From assembly GCF_021390155.1 (NCBI RefSeq), contig NZ_CP089985.1, forward strand, positions 5,095,001-5,159,000: a stretch of DNA of 64,000 nucleotides, given 5' to 3'. A model generated the notes under the pieces. That model had not been told where the DNA came from. It did not search any database and saw only the letters and a list, made by a program, of their open reading frames with translations. How positions within the stretch are numbered: the stretch's first letter is position 1; each line of letters opens with the position of its first letter. Shown in pieces: positions 41,378 to 52,034 of the stretch. This DNA comes from Pseudomonas sp. HN11. GTDB lineage: Bacteria; Pseudomonadota; Gammaproteobacteria; Pseudomonadales; Pseudomonadaceae. Made by a program: the position numbers and the translations under genes.

Positions 41378-42820
41378 TCAGGCGACGCGATAACCAGGAC
41401 GCACGATCTTCATGCTCAATGCACAGGTCAGAACAAACGGCACCACCATCGCGATGACCATGCCCATCACAAACACCGTGATGGATTGCGGCACGATCGA
41501 AATAAACCCAGGCAAGCCGCCCACGCCGATGGCAGAGGCCTGCACCTTGTTCAGCGCGAGGAAAATGCTGCCCAATCCCGAGCCCACCAAGGCCGCATAG
41601 AACGGAAACTTGAAACGCAAATTCACCCCGAACATCGCTGGCTCAGTGATGCCGAAGTAGGCGGAAATCGCCGAGGTCGAGGCCATGCTTTTGTCCCGCG
41701 CATTGCGGGTCATGTAGAACACCGCGAGCGCGGCGCTGCCCTGGGCCAGGTTGGACATGACGATCATCGGCCAGATGAAGGTGCCGCCCTGGGTGGAGAT
41801 CAATTGCAGGTCCACGGCGAGGAACATGTGGTGCATGCCAGTGATTACCAATGGCGCATACAACAGGCCGAAAATCGCCCCGCCGACCATCGGCGCCAGG
41901 TCAAACAAAGTAACCACGCCTTCGGTGATCAGGATGCCGAGGTGACGGGTCACCGGGCCGATGATCGCCAGGGCGAGCACGCCGGTGACGACGATGGTGG
42001 TGATCGGCACAACGAGCAGTTGAATCGCATTGGGCACTCGCGCCCGCAGCCATTTCTCGATCACGCTCATCACATAGGCGGCCATCAGGATCGGCAGGAT
42101 CTGCCCCTGGTAACCGACTTTTTCGATCTTGAACCAACCGAAAATATCGAAGTACGGCAGGCTCTGACCGTCGAGACCAGCGACCGCCTTGCCGTAGTTC
42201 CAGGCGTTGAGCAGATCCGGATGCACCAGCATCAGGCCAAGCACGATGCCGAGGATTTCACTGCCGCCAAACCGCTTGGCCGCCGACCAGCCCACCAATG
42301 CCGGCAGGAACACAAACGAGGTGTTGGCCATCAGGTTGATCAGGCTCCACAGGCCATCCAGGTTCGGATAGGCCTCCAGCAGCGTCTTGCCCTCGATGAA
42401 CATGCCCTTGGCGCCCATCAGGTTGTTCACGCCCATCAACAGGCCGGCAATGATCAACGCGGGCAGGATCGGCATGAATACGTCGGAGAACACCCGCACC
42501 AGGCGCTGCATGGCGTTGGTTTTATCGGCGCCCTTCTTCTTCACGTCAGCGATGGTGGCAGCGGCGAGACCGGTCTGCGCGCGCAGGGCGGCGTAGACCT
42601 TTTCCACTTCGCCGGGGCCGATCACCACCTGGAACAGGCCACCGGTGAAGAACGAGCCCTTGACCAGATCCACCTGGTTCAGCGCACTGCCGTTGACCAG
42701 GCTCGGGTCCTTGAGCGCCAGGCGCAGACGGGTCACACAGTGGGCAGCTTGCTCAAGGTTGTCGCTGCCCCCGAGGTTCTCGAGAATCTCGCGGGCGATA
42801 TTGGAATAGTCGTGGCTCAT
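41378..42820 (-). CDS. treB: PTS trehalose permease EIIBC
   Basis: A 480-residue permease. EIIB is N-terminal (1-85) with the phosphorylated C28 in AAHCVTRLRLAL. EIIC follows from about residue 105 with ten or so hydrophobic segments, including IKAF-like region VFLPALVGWSAAKRFGGSEILGIV and FGITEPAMFGVNLRFKFPF, the GITEP hallmark. The phosphate donor is the EIIA part of the fused protein three genes downstream. It is the first gene of the tre operon. The promoter region holds two identical palindromes that fit TreR operators. Confidence 0.94.
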   Translation of the reverse strand: MSHDYSNIAREILENLGGSDNLEQAAHCVTRLRLALKDPSLVNGSALNQVDLVKGSFFTGGLFQVVIGPGEVEKVYAALRAQTGLAAATIADVKKKGADKTNAMQRLVRVFSDVFMPILPALIIAGLLMGVNNLMGAKGMFIEGKTLLEAYPNLDGLWSLINLMANTSFVFLPALVGWSAAKRFGGSEILGIVLGLMLVHPDLLNAWNYGKAVAGLDGQSLPYFDIFGWFKIEKVGYQGQILPILMAAYVMSVIEKWLRARVPNAIQLLVVPITTIVVTGVLALAIIGPVTRHLGILITEGVVTLFDLAPMVGGAIFGLLYAPLVITGMHHMFLAVDLQLISTQGGTFIWPMIVMSNLAQGSAALAVFYMTRNARDKSMASTSAISAYFGITEPAMFGVNLRFKFPFYAALVGSGLGSIFLALNKVQASAIGVGGLPGFISIVPQSITVFVMGMVIAMVVPFVLTCALSMKIVRPGYRVA

Positions 42821-42880
42821 GCTTGGTTTCCACTTTGTTTTTTTTTATTGGGGGCAGTCATTGGCAGCACGCCGAGGGCA

Positions 42881-42909
42881 AAAGTACTCGTCTGTACGAG
42901 TTAAAGCAA
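42881..42909 (-). promoter_or_regulatory. Promoter of the tre operon
   Basis: On the minus strand TTGCTT (42909-42904), 17 bases, TACTTT (42886-42881). The spacer contains operator 1, so a repressor bound there would exclude RNA polymerase. Confidence 0.55.
42886..42901. promoter_or_regulatory. TreR operator 1
   Basis: ACTCGTCTGTACGAGT: six-base inverted arms ACTCGT/ACGAGT around CTGT. It is identical to operator 2, 26 bases away, in the treR-treB divergent promoter region. Confidence 0.8.
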
Positions 42910-42911
42910 CA

Positions 42912-42927
42912 ACTCGTCTGTACGAGT
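42912..42927. promoter_or_regulatory. TreR operator 2
   Basis: A second exact copy of ACTCGTCTGTACGAGT, extended by one complementary base on each side (AACTCG...CGAGTT). Centre-to-centre spacing from operator 1 is 26 bases, about two and a half helical turns. Confidence 0.8.
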
Positions 42928-43057
42928 TACATATTGTTTATCTTTTGTAGGGCAGCGCGTCGCTGCAAGCCGCATGAACCAAGGGTCTAATGGACAAACC
43001 GCCTCTCTGCCACTAAGGTTCCTGCCTTGACCGCAACCCCGGCAAAGAGCCATCCCC

Positions 43058-43762
43058 ATGAGCAAATACAACCAGATCTATACGGATCTGCTTGCCAGCA
43101 TCACTACCGAACGCCTGCAGCGCGGCACGCGCCTCCCCTCCGAAACCGAATTGATGGACAGCTACCAGGCCAGCCGAGGCACCGTGCGCCGTGCCATCGA
43201 GCAGTTGCAGGAGCGCGGTTTTGCACAAAAGATCCACGGCAAGGGCACGTTCGTGTTGTCGCCCAACCCGATCGAGTTCCAACTGGGCGGCATCGTCAGC
43301 TTTCACGAAACCCACGCCGACCTGGGCGATGACGTGCGCACCGAAGTGGTCGAGTTCACCCAATTCCCGCTGGAAGGCTCATTGCTGCAACACATCGAAG
43401 CCGAACCCGGCACCCTGATCACCCGCATCAAACGGGTACGGCGCATCGGCGGCAAACGGGTGATCCTCGACATCAACCACTTCGTGGCCGAGGTGATTCC
43501 CGGGCTGGACCGCTCGATTGCCGAGCAGTCGATCTACGCGTTTATCGAGCAGACCTTGCAACTGCAAATTGCCTACGCGCAACGCACCATCGAAGCCCTG
43601 CCCCGCAGCAAAGACGACCAGACCCACCTGGACCTAGAAGGCCAGAGCCATGTGATCGTGGTAAGCAACCAGACGTTTTTGCAGGACGGGCGGCAGTTCG
43701 AGTACACCGAGTCGCGGCATACGTTGGATAAGTTTTACTTTTCGGATATTGCGCGGCGTTGA
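43058..43762 (+). CDS. treR: Trehalose operon repressor, GntR/UTRA family
   Basis: A 234-residue repressor. The GntR winged helix (about 1-70) contains YTDLLASITTERLQRGTRLPSETELMDSYQASRGTVRRAIEQL. The UTRA domain (about 90-230) should bind trehalose-6-phosphate, as in Bacillus TreR. It is divergent from treB with two palindromic operators between them. The start ATG follows AAAGAGCCATCCCC, a weak site. The last codons (KFYFSDIARR) reappear, diverged, at 45026-45071 beyond a decayed insertion. Confidence 0.92.
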   Translation: MSKYNQIYTDLLASITTERLQRGTRLPSETELMDSYQASRGTVRRAIEQLQERGFAQKIHGKGTFVLSPNPIEFQLGGIVSFHETHADLGDDVRTEVVEFTQFPLEGSLLQHIEAEPGTLITRIKRVRRIGGKRVILDINHFVAEVIPGLDRSIAEQSIYAFIEQTLQLQIAYAQRTIEALPRSKDDQTHLDLEGQSHVIVVSNQTFLQDGRQFEYTESRHTLDKFYFSDIARR

Positions 43763-43837
43763 ACACAGGTCGGGAAGATCATTGCACTGCGATGCTTTTT
43801 GCCAGTCCTGTTGCCCAGGCAGCGGTCATCTTCTCTC

Positions 43838-44002
43838 CTAACTTTCCAGACGCACCGGCATGGTCAAGGAGATGGCATTCTCTTCGCTGACAGTGTCGTT
43901 ATACGAGAAAACCGTATCGCGGCGGTTCTCCCCTCCCCGCCCGAGCGTTCCTGCAGGCACACCGCCTACGCCGATATATAGCCGTTCACTTTGACTCGTC
44001 AT
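43838..44002 (-). pseudogene. Truncated HipA toxin (N-terminal fragment)
   Basis: From the ATG at 44000-44002 the minus strand encodes 54 residues, MTSQSERLYIGVGGVPAGTL and onward to SYNDTVSEENAISLTMPVRLES, then TAG at 43838-43840. This is the N-terminal subdomain of HipA kinases (short beta strands with G-x-P-x-G-T-L and the later SLTMP/SLSLP motif). Full HipA is about 400-440 residues, so the kinase domain is missing. After the stop, weak resemblance continues briefly in another frame, and treR begins on the opposite strand. The start overlaps the hipB-like gene by 17 bases, as in intact hipBA operons. Confidence 0.75.
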
Positions 44003-44240
44003 GGATGTTTCCTGATTTCAGCTCATCAAGGGTCATGCGCCGGCGTCTGGGAGTGGCGGTCAACTCATATCCCAGGCCTTCAAGAATGGCTGCGACCTTG
44101 CGAATCCCCACTTCCGGGATGGTATTGTTTTCAATCCCCGAAATGGTGGCGCGACTCATGCCATGTCGTTGTGCGAGCTGGCTTTGCGAAAGACCTGCGG
44201 CTTTGCGGAGGTCCTTAATCAATAGTCCTAAATCATTCAT
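43986..44240 (-). CDS. HipB-like helix-turn-helix (XRE family) antitoxin
   Basis: An 84-residue DNA-binding protein. The HTH spans about 3-58: LIKDLRKAAGLSQSQLAQRHGMSRATISGIENNT. It is followed by a basic tail TPRRRRMTLDELKSG. It matches HipB antitoxin/repressors in size and in its partner, since a hipA fragment overlaps its 3' end. The open frame extends to 44306, but the ATG at 44238-44240 starts at the HTH; another in-frame ATG at 44252 is possible. With its toxin broken, it may persist as an orphan regulator. No operator was identified. Confidence 0.75.
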   Translation of the reverse strand: MNDLGLLIKDLRKAAGLSQSQLAQRHGMSRATISGIENNTIPEVGIRKVAAILEGLGYELTATPRRRRMTLDELKSGNIHDESK

Positions 44241-44415
44241 ATCAAAGCGCATCCAATACAATGCAAAATTTCGTAATGCTGCATTAATGCACCGTATACG
44301 ATGCACTCAGCTTTGAATAGTGCTTTATTTGCTCGCGGCTCGATGAGCGTTTGCACACCAGAAACACAAACATCCCGCCAAGCAGACTGTGCAAAGACGT
44401 AGCCTGTGAAGCAGC

Positions 44416-44960
44416 TTGTTACCGTTGAGAAGCGCCTCTGAGTTCGAGTCACTCGTTTCAGCGCGCACCTCGCTCTCCGAGGAGGACGCTGCCGATGTCG
44501 CCTGGTTTATCCGAACGTACAAAAACGATGTGTTCCGCCTACTGCCTGAAGCCATTCCGTTCCGGGAAATCCGTGCACAGGTTGGCGGCGCGCTTATCCT
44601 GCAGGTAGCCGGCGACGCACGGGTGGGCGCATTCCTTGAGAAAAACGTCGAAACGGCGACTGACGTGCTACGACTCGCAGTCGCTCTGAATGGAGGAGAC
44701 GTGTCACTAGCGACAGCTTCGACGCATTTCACAGCGATGAAGCGCTCGACCAAATACCCAACGCCGTAGAAGACGTGATGCGCCATGCTGAGCGCTGGAA
44801 ACGCCTGGCTAAGGTATTGCATCCGGGCGACTACGCGGATAAATATGTACACCCAGACCGGACTTGGAGACTCTGTTCGATTTACACGTTCGAGCACGAG
44901 GAGAACAAGTGGCGTCACCGCTGCAGGCACAGGCGGTGTTCGCGCCTGATCAAGGGATAA
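44416..44960 (+). pseudogene. Frameshifted remnant of a larger uncharacterised protein
   Basis: Two reading frames carry parts of one protein. Piece one (to the TAG at 44769) includes SEEDAADVAWFIRTYKNDVFRLLPEAIPFREIRAQVGGALILQVAGDARVG and ends STHFTAMKRS before going out of frame. Piece two (from about 44760) reads NAVEDVMRHAERWKRLAKVLHPGDYADKYVHP, then degenerates to a stop at 44960. The break is near 44755-44765. No credible start codon begins piece one. I recall the FREIRAQVGGALIL and RHAERWKRL-LHPGDY strings only from long uncharacterised bacterial proteins and cannot name a function. Confidence 0.6.
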
Positions 44961-45025
44961 CTCCGTTTGATACGGATTTGATTCGATCACAGTTTCTCTA
45001 ATACCTGCGCCAGCCTGAGCCGTTC

Positions 45026-45071
45026 GTTTGAAACGTCAATGTTTTACTGTTCGGATATCGCGCTGCGGTAA
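45026..45071 (+). pseudogene. TreR-like 3' fragment
   Basis: In one frame this reads SRSFETSMFYCSDIALR and stop, close to the treR C terminus SRHTLDKFYFSDIARR. The last 31 bases match 43732-43762 at about 25 positions. It lies beyond the decayed genes and on the same strand as treR. Confidence 0.5.
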
Positions 45072-45089
45072 GGCCAAACAGAGATCAAC

Positions 45090-45162
45090 TGTGGCTTGCC
45101 TGCGATGCAGACGCCTGGGATATCAAGTCATACCGAGGTGATGCCATCGCAGGCAAGCCACA
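45090..45162. repeat. Inverted repeat with 18-base perfect arms
   Basis: TGTGGCTTGCCTGCGATG (45090-45107) and its exact complement (45145-45162), 37 bases apart. It resembles the REP type (TTGCCTGCGA core) in a different sequence variant. It lies between the decayed island and the guaA terminator. No gene is present in 44961-45262. Confidence 0.85.
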
Positions 45163-45206
45163 CAATTTGTGTCGGCGGTGATTGGTTTACCTTATTCCAC
45201 AATACA

Positions 45207-45235
45207 CAACCCCGGCACATGGCCGGGGTTTTGTT
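45207..45235 (-). terminator. Rho-independent terminator of guaBA
   Basis: On the minus strand AACCCCGGC pairs with GCCGGGGTT in a strong stem with flanking A and T runs. It lies 28 bases after the guaA stop. Confidence 0.85.
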
Positions 45236-45262
45236 GTTCAGCATTTACCTGCTAGCGCAGGA

Positions 45263-46840
45263 TCATTCCCACTCAATCGTCGCCGGCGGCTTGCTCGACA
45301 CGTCATACGTCACGCGCGAAATGCCTTCGATCTCATTGATGATACGGCCGCTGACAGTTTCCAGCAGTTCGTATGGCAGGTGTGCCCAGCGGGCGGTCAT
45401 GAAGTCGATGGTTTCGACGGCACGCAGGGCCACGACCCAGGCGTAACGACGGCCATCGCCAACCACGCCAACCGATTTCACCGGCTGGAACACCACGAAT
45501 GCCTGGCTGACTTTGTGGTACCAGTCGGCTTTGCGCAGTTCTTCGATGAAGATGTGGTCGGCGCGACGCAGCAGGTCGGCGTATTCCTTTTTCACTTCAC
45601 CGAGGATCCGCACGCCCAGGCCCGGGCCTGGGAATGGGTGGCGGTAGACCATGTCGTACGGCAGGCCGAGTTCCAGGCCCAAACGGCGGACTTCGTCCTT
45701 GAACAGCTCGCGCAGCGGTTCTACCAGCTTGAGGTTCATTTCCTCAGGCAGGCCACCCACGTTGTGGTGGGACTTGATCACGTGGGCCTTGCCGCTCTTG
45801 GCGCCGGCTGACTCGATCACGTCAGGGTAGATGGTGCCCTGGGCGAGGTACTTGATGTTGTCCAGTTTGCTGGACTGGGCATCGAACACGTCGATGAAGG
45901 TGCGGCCGATGATCTTGCGCTTCTTCTCTGGGTCGGACTCGCCGGCCAGGTTGTTCAAGAACTGATCTTCAGCATTGGCGCGGATCACTTTGACGCCCAT
46001 GTTCTCGGCGAACATGGCCATTACTTGCTCGCCTTCGTGCAGGCGCAGCAGGCCGTTGTCGACGAAGACGCAGGTCAGTTGGTCGCCGATGGCTTTGTGA
46101 AGCAGGGCTGCGACCACGGAGGAGTCAACGCCGCCGGACAGGCCGAGCAATACGTTGTCGGTGCCGACCTGGGCGCGAACCTGGGCGATGGCGTCTTCAG
46201 CGATTTTCGACGGGGTCCACAGGGCCTCACACTCGCAGATGTCGAGGATGAAGCGCGACAGGATGCGGCCGCCTTGCTTGGTGTGGGTCACTTCCGGGTG
46301 GAACTGCACACCGTAGTAACGACGCTCGTCGCTGAACATGCCGGCGATCGGGCAGCTCGGGGTGCTGGCCAGGATGTGGAAGTCCTGCGGCATCTTGGTG
46401 ACCTTGTCACCGTGGCTCATCCACACGTCGAGGCCGAACAGGCCGTCAGCGTCGATGTGGTCTTCGATACCGTCCAGCAGGCGGCTTTTGCCGACCACGT
46501 CGACACGGGCATAACCGAATTCACGCAGCTCGGAACCTTCGACCTTGCCGCCCAGTTGCTCGGCCATGGTCTGCATGCCGTAGCAGATGCCGAAGACCGG
46601 TACGCCCAGGTCGAATACGGCTTGCGGGCAGCGTGGGCTGTTGGCTTCGTGCACGGACTCGGGGCCACCGGCGAGGATGACGCCTTTCGGTGCGAATTCG
46701 CGGATCGCTTCGTCGTCCATGTCGAACGGATGCAGTTCGCAGTACACGCCGATTTCACGCACGCGGCGGGCGATCAGTTGGGTGTACTGGGAACCGAAAT
46801 CGAGGATCAGGATGCGGTGGGCGTGAATGTCGAGGGCCAT
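45263..46840 (-). CDS. guaA: GMP synthase (glutamine-hydrolysing)
   Basis: A 525-residue enzyme aminating XMP to GMP. The class I glutaminase domain (about 8-200) has the nucleophile Cys in [12 protein letters not shown] and the His/Glu pair in [11 protein letters not shown]. The ATP pyrophosphatase domain has the PP-loop [16 protein letters not shown]. The C-terminal dimerisation domain includes [17 protein letters not shown]. Length is exact for the family. It is co-transcribed with guaB, 80 bases upstream, with a hairpin in the gap. Confidence 0.98.
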   Translation of the reverse strand: MALDIHAHRILILDFGSQYTQLIARRVREIGVYCELHPFDMDDEAIREFAPKGVILAGGPESVHEANSPRCPQAVFDLGVPVFGICYGMQTMAEQLGGKVEGSELREFGYARVDVVGKSRLLDGIEDHIDADGLFGLDVWMSHGDKVTKMPQDFHILASTPSCPIAGMFSDERRYYGVQFHPEVTHTKQGGRILSRFILDICECEALWTPSKIAEDAIAQVRAQVGTDNVLLGLSGGVDSSVVAALLHKAIGDQLTCVFVDNGLLRLHEGEQVMAMFAENMGVKVIRANAEDQFLNNLAGESDPEKKRKIIGRTFIDVFDAQSSKLDNIKYLAQGTIYPDVIESAGAKSGKAHVIKSHHNVGGLPEEMNLKLVEPLRELFKDEVRRLGLELGLPYDMVYRHPFPGPGLGVRILGEVKKEYADLLRRADHIFIEELRKADWYHKVSQAFVVFQPVKSVGVVGDGRRYAWVVALRAVETIDFMTARWAHLPYELLETVSGRIINEIEGISRVTYDVSSKPPATIEWE

Positions 46841-46874
46841 GAAGTCAGTCTCGTCTAATGAATCAGAAACAACT

Positions 46875-46895
46875 CGGGGCTGAAGAACAGCCCCG
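46875..46895. other. Hairpin in the guaB-guaA spacer
   Basis: CGGGGCTG and CAGCCCCG around AAGAA, without a U-run on the minus strand. It may pause or protect the guaBA message but does not look like a full terminator. Confidence 0.6.
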
Positions 46896-46920
46896 GTTAC
46901 TTAACACTTTGCTGGAAGCA

Positions 46921-49043
<2,123 letters not shown>

Positions 49044-49078
49044 GAGGCCTGCGAGTCCTGCGGTGTGTCGTCTGCCGC

Positions 49079-49160
49079 CTTCGCGAGCAAGCCCGCTCCT
49101 ACATCGACTGCATTTTTCCTGTAGGAATGTAGTCCCTGTGGGAGCGGGCTTGCTCGCGAA
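49079..49160. repeat. REP element pair (inverted)
   Basis: CTTCGCGAGCAAGCCCGCTC and inverted GAGCGGGCTTGCTCGCGAAG about 40 bases later; these outer ends are exact complements. It is the same family as the pairs at 15431, 17317 and 29322. Confidence 0.9.
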
Positions 49161-49202
49161 GAGGCCCTGAAGGCTGGCAGCTTAATCCCTGCCCCACCCA
49201 GG

Positions 49203-49970
49203 TCAAGTACTCAAATACCGTCCAATCAAGGCAATACCGCTGGCCAACACCAACCACGTCACCAATCTCACAAACGCCTCACGCGACATACGCATCGTCA
49301 GCCTGCGCCCACACCACAGCCCCAGGGCCATCGCCGGCAGCAGGCACAACGCCAACATCAACAGCGGTAAATCAGCATATACCCCGGCGATCAGGAACAG
49401 GCTCAGGCGCACCACCGTACTGCAACTGATCAGCGCACTCTGGGTGGCGCGCGCCGCGTCCTTGGGCAGGCGGCTATTCAGATAGATCGCATAGAGAAAG
49501 CCGCCACTGCCGAACAGCGCCCCGAACAATCCGCCCACCGTGCCCAAGGGAATCGACCAGCTCGCCGCCAGCTGTGTCGGCCGCGCCTTTACCGCCAGGC
49601 TGTAGAGAGCGTAGGCACTGATGAACAGCCCCATCAGCAGTAGTAACAGGTCCGAATGCAGATTAAGCAAAAACACCACGCCCAGTGTGCAACCGATCGC
49701 CATGCACGGCAGTAAGCGCAGCAGCTCCGATTTGTTCACTTCCCGCCGCGATTGCAGCAGATTGCCAAACGCCGCGACAAAATCCAGCAACACCAGCAGC
49801 GGAATGATCTTCGACAGCGGCATGAACAGGATCAGCAGCGGACCCGCCACCAACGCGGTGCCAAAACCCGCGATACCGAACACGATATAGGCCACGACAA
49901 TGCCTAGGCTGATCACCAGCCAATCCACACCGCCAAACGACCATTGGCTCATCAGCTCAATCGGGCTCAT
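49203..49970 (-). CDS. TauE/SafE family permease (sulfite exporter family)
   Basis: A 255-residue integral membrane protein with about eight hydrophobic segments. The family block is GIAGFGTALVAGPLLILFMPLSKIIPLLVLLDF near the N terminus and its echo GTVGGLFGALFGSGGFLYAIYLNSRLPKDAARATQSAL in the second half. These proteins export organic anions such as sulfite or sulfoacetate; the substrate here is not known. AAGGAA before the ATG at 49968-49970 decides the start over an in-frame ATG at 50012. It is divergent from a LysR regulator that is now broken, which may leave it constitutively on or silent. Confidence 0.87.
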   Translation of the reverse strand: MSPIELMSQWSFGGVDWLVISLGIVVAYIVFGIAGFGTALVAGPLLILFMPLSKIIPLLVLLDFVAAFGNLLQSRREVNKSELLRLLPCMAIGCTLGVVFLLNLHSDLLLLLMGLFISAYALYSLAVKARPTQLAASWSIPLGTVGGLFGALFGSGGFLYAIYLNSRLPKDAARATQSALISCSTVVRLSLFLIAGVYADLPLLMLALCLLPAMALGLWCGRRLTMRMSREAFVRLVTWLVLASGIALIGRYLST

Positions 49971-50061
49971 GGGTAATTCCTTGTTAGAGATGGCCATCAC
50001 TTTAGCCATCAACGAGGGATGCGACTAATATCTTCAAAGCCATCTCGAAAAGACATGACGC

Positions 50062-50641
50062 GTGATTTCCACTCGCCAACTGCGTTACTTCGTCGAAATC
50101 GCCGACAGCGGCAGCTTCAGTGCCGCTGCCGAGCGTTTGTTTGGGGCGCAGTCAGCCTTGAGCCGCCAGATCAAGGAGCTGGAAACCCAGCTGCAGACTC
50201 CGTTGTTCGAACGTACCGCGCGCCAACCACGACTCACCGCCGCGGGGGAAGCCTTCTACCCGCGAGCACGCAACCTGCTGAGTGAACTGCTCAAGGCCAG
50301 CGAGATGGCGACACAGGTGGGTAACGGCGAACTGGGCACGCTGCCCTGGGGTGTCGATTGACATCGTCAACTGTCCTCCGAAGCGCAGTTGTGCATGCGT
50401 GCAGGATTTTTCCCCAAGGCCGCGCGGGGTGATGTCACGCAAGACCACCCGATTGCAATTGATCCAGGCCGGCTTCGGCATTGCCTTGTTACCAAAATCC
50501 ATGCAGGACATTGCTCCGCCCAACGTGCGCTTTGTGTCCTTGGCCGACCCGGACTGCCTCAGCACCGTAGCTCTGGCCTGCGCACAAAAGCCGAGCGCGC
50601 TGGTGGAGCAATTCTGCCAAACATTGCAAGAATGCCTATAA
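50062..50641 (+). pseudogene. LysR-family regulator, internally deleted and frameshifted
   Basis: Frame one from the GTG at 50062 encodes an intact LysR helix-turn-helix (STRQLRYFVEIADSGSFSAAAERLFGAQSALSRQIKELE) and linker up to about residue 95, then stops at 50361. Another frame (to 50641) encodes a typical LysR C-terminal end: SRKTTRLQLIQAGFGIALLP then VRFVSLADPD. The whole spans 580 bases against about 880 for a normal LysR gene. So about 300 bases of the effector domain are missing and the frame has changed. It is divergent from the TauE/SafE permease gene, its probable former target. Confidence 0.85.
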
Positions 50642-50651
50642 ACTGCCGCCC

Positions 50652-52031
50652 ATGATTAAAGATCCTTTTGCCCGACTGGGCCTGGACCGCGAAGTCCTGA
50701 CTGTCAGCCAGCTCAACGGCCGCGCGCGGGTGTTGCTGGAGGACGTGTTCACCAATATCTGGGTCGAAGGCGAGATCTCCAACCTCGCTCGCCCGGCCTC
50801 TGGTCATGTGTATTTCACCCTCAAGGACAGCGGCGCGCAGGTGCGTTGCGCGCTGTTTCGCAACAATGCCGCGCGGGTGCGCCAAGCGTTGAAAGATGGC
50901 CTGGCGGTGAAAGTGCGCGGCAAGGTTTCGTTGTTCGAGGGCCGTGGCGACTACCAGTTGATCCTCGATACCGTGGAACCTGCCGGTGATGGGGCATTAC
51001 GCCTGGCGTTCGACGCGTTAAAGGAAAAACTCAGCGCCGAAGGCCTGTTCAGCGCCGAACGCAAAGTGCCGCTGCCGGCGCATCCTCGGCGCGTTGGCAT
51101 TATCAGTTCGCCGACGGGCGCGGTGATTCGCGACATCATCAGCGTGTTCCGTCGCCGTGCGCCAAACATTGAACTGACCCTGATCCCCACGGCCGTGCAA
51201 GGCCGCGAAGCGATCCCGCAGATTGTGCGCGCCTTGAAACTGGCGGATGCACGCGGCTTCGATGCGCTGATCCTGGCTCGAGGCGGCGGCTCGCTGGAAG
51301 ACCTCTGGTGCTTCAACGAAGAAGCCGTAGCCCGAGCGGTGGACGCCTGCGTCACGCCAATCGTCAGCGCTGTTGGCCATGAAACCGATGTGTCCATCAG
51401 CGACTTCGTGGCCGACGTGCGTGCTCCTACTCCCTCCGCCGCAGCCGAACTGCTCGCGCCGGACGCCAGCCACCTGGTGCGCCAGGTCGAGAACCTGCAC
51501 CGCCGCCTAGTGATGCTGATGCGCAATCGCCTGAACCATGACCGCCTGCGCCTGGAAGGCATGGCACGACGCTTGCGCCACCCTGGCGAGCGCCTGCGAC
51601 AACAGGCCCAGCGCCTGGATGACCTGGACATGCGCCTGCGCCGTGCGTTCGAGCGCAGCCTCAATACCCGTCGCGAGCGCCTGATCCGCCTGGAAACCCG
51701 CCTCGCCGGCCAACACCCCGGTCGCCAACTGGCCCTGTTGCGCCAACGCCTGGACAGCCTCGCCGAACGTCTGCCCCGCGCCATGCGCGAAGGCCTCAAG
51801 GCGCGGCGCCTGCAACTGCAAAGCCAGATGCAGACGCTGCATGTGGTCAGCCCGCTGGCGACCCTGGGCCGTGGCTACAGCATCCTGCTGGACGAGCGCG
51901 GCCAGGCCATTCGCAACGCCGCGCAGACCCACACCGGTCAGCGCCTGACCGCGCGTCTCGGCGAGGGCCAATTGCAAGTGCGGGTGGAAGACAACCACCT
52001 GACACCCGTCACCCTCTCGTTATTGGATTGA
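50652..52031 (+). CDS. xseA: Exodeoxyribonuclease VII large subunit
   Basis: A 459-residue nuclease subunit that with XseB degrades single-stranded DNA in both directions. The OB-fold (about 14-110) has LTVSQLNGRARVLLEDVFTNIWVEGEISN and VYFTLKDSGAQVRCALFR. The catalytic domain has GIISSPTGAVIRDIISVFRRR, LARGGGSLEDLWCFNEE and AVGHETDVSISDFVADVRAPTPSAAAEL. A long Arg- and Leu-rich coiled coil follows (about 270-400). Length is normal. It is followed after three bases by an M23 peptidase gene. Confidence 0.96.
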   Translation: MIKDPFARLGLDREVLTVSQLNGRARVLLEDVFTNIWVEGEISNLARPASGHVYFTLKDSGAQVRCALFRNNAARVRQALKDGLAVKVRGKVSLFEGRGDYQLILDTVEPAGDGALRLAFDALKEKLSAEGLFSAERKVPLPAHPRRVGIISSPTGAVIRDIISVFRRRAPNIELTLIPTAVQGREAIPQIVRALKLADARGFDALILARGGGSLEDLWCFNEEAVARAVDACVTPIVSAVGHETDVSISDFVADVRAPTPSAAAELLAPDASHLVRQVENLHRRLVMLMRNRLNHDRLRLEGMARRLRHPGERLRQQAQRLDDLDMRLRRAFERSLNTRRERLIRLETRLAGQHPGRQLALLRQRLDSLAERLPRAMREGLKARRLQLQSQMQTLHVVSPLATLGRGYSILLDERGQAIRNAAQTHTGQRLTARLGEGQLQVRVEDNHLTPVTLSLLD

Positions 52032-52034
52032 TCG

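Larger units (their letters stand above)
43763..45071. mobile_element. Decaying acquired island between two treR-like 3' ends
   Basis: The segment after the treR stop contains a hipB-like gene, a hipA fragment and a frameshifted pseudogene, and no core genes. It ends in a diverged second copy of the treR 3' end (45041-45071, about 25 of 31 bases equal to 43732-43762). No integrase or inverted terminal repeats are visible. The boundaries are inferred from gene content and the repeated 3' end. Confidence 0.5.

Noticed and set aside
44325..44990. 221-codon minus-strand frame across the pseudogene
   Set aside because: The conserved protein strings are on the plus strand in two frames; the minus frame is their shadow.
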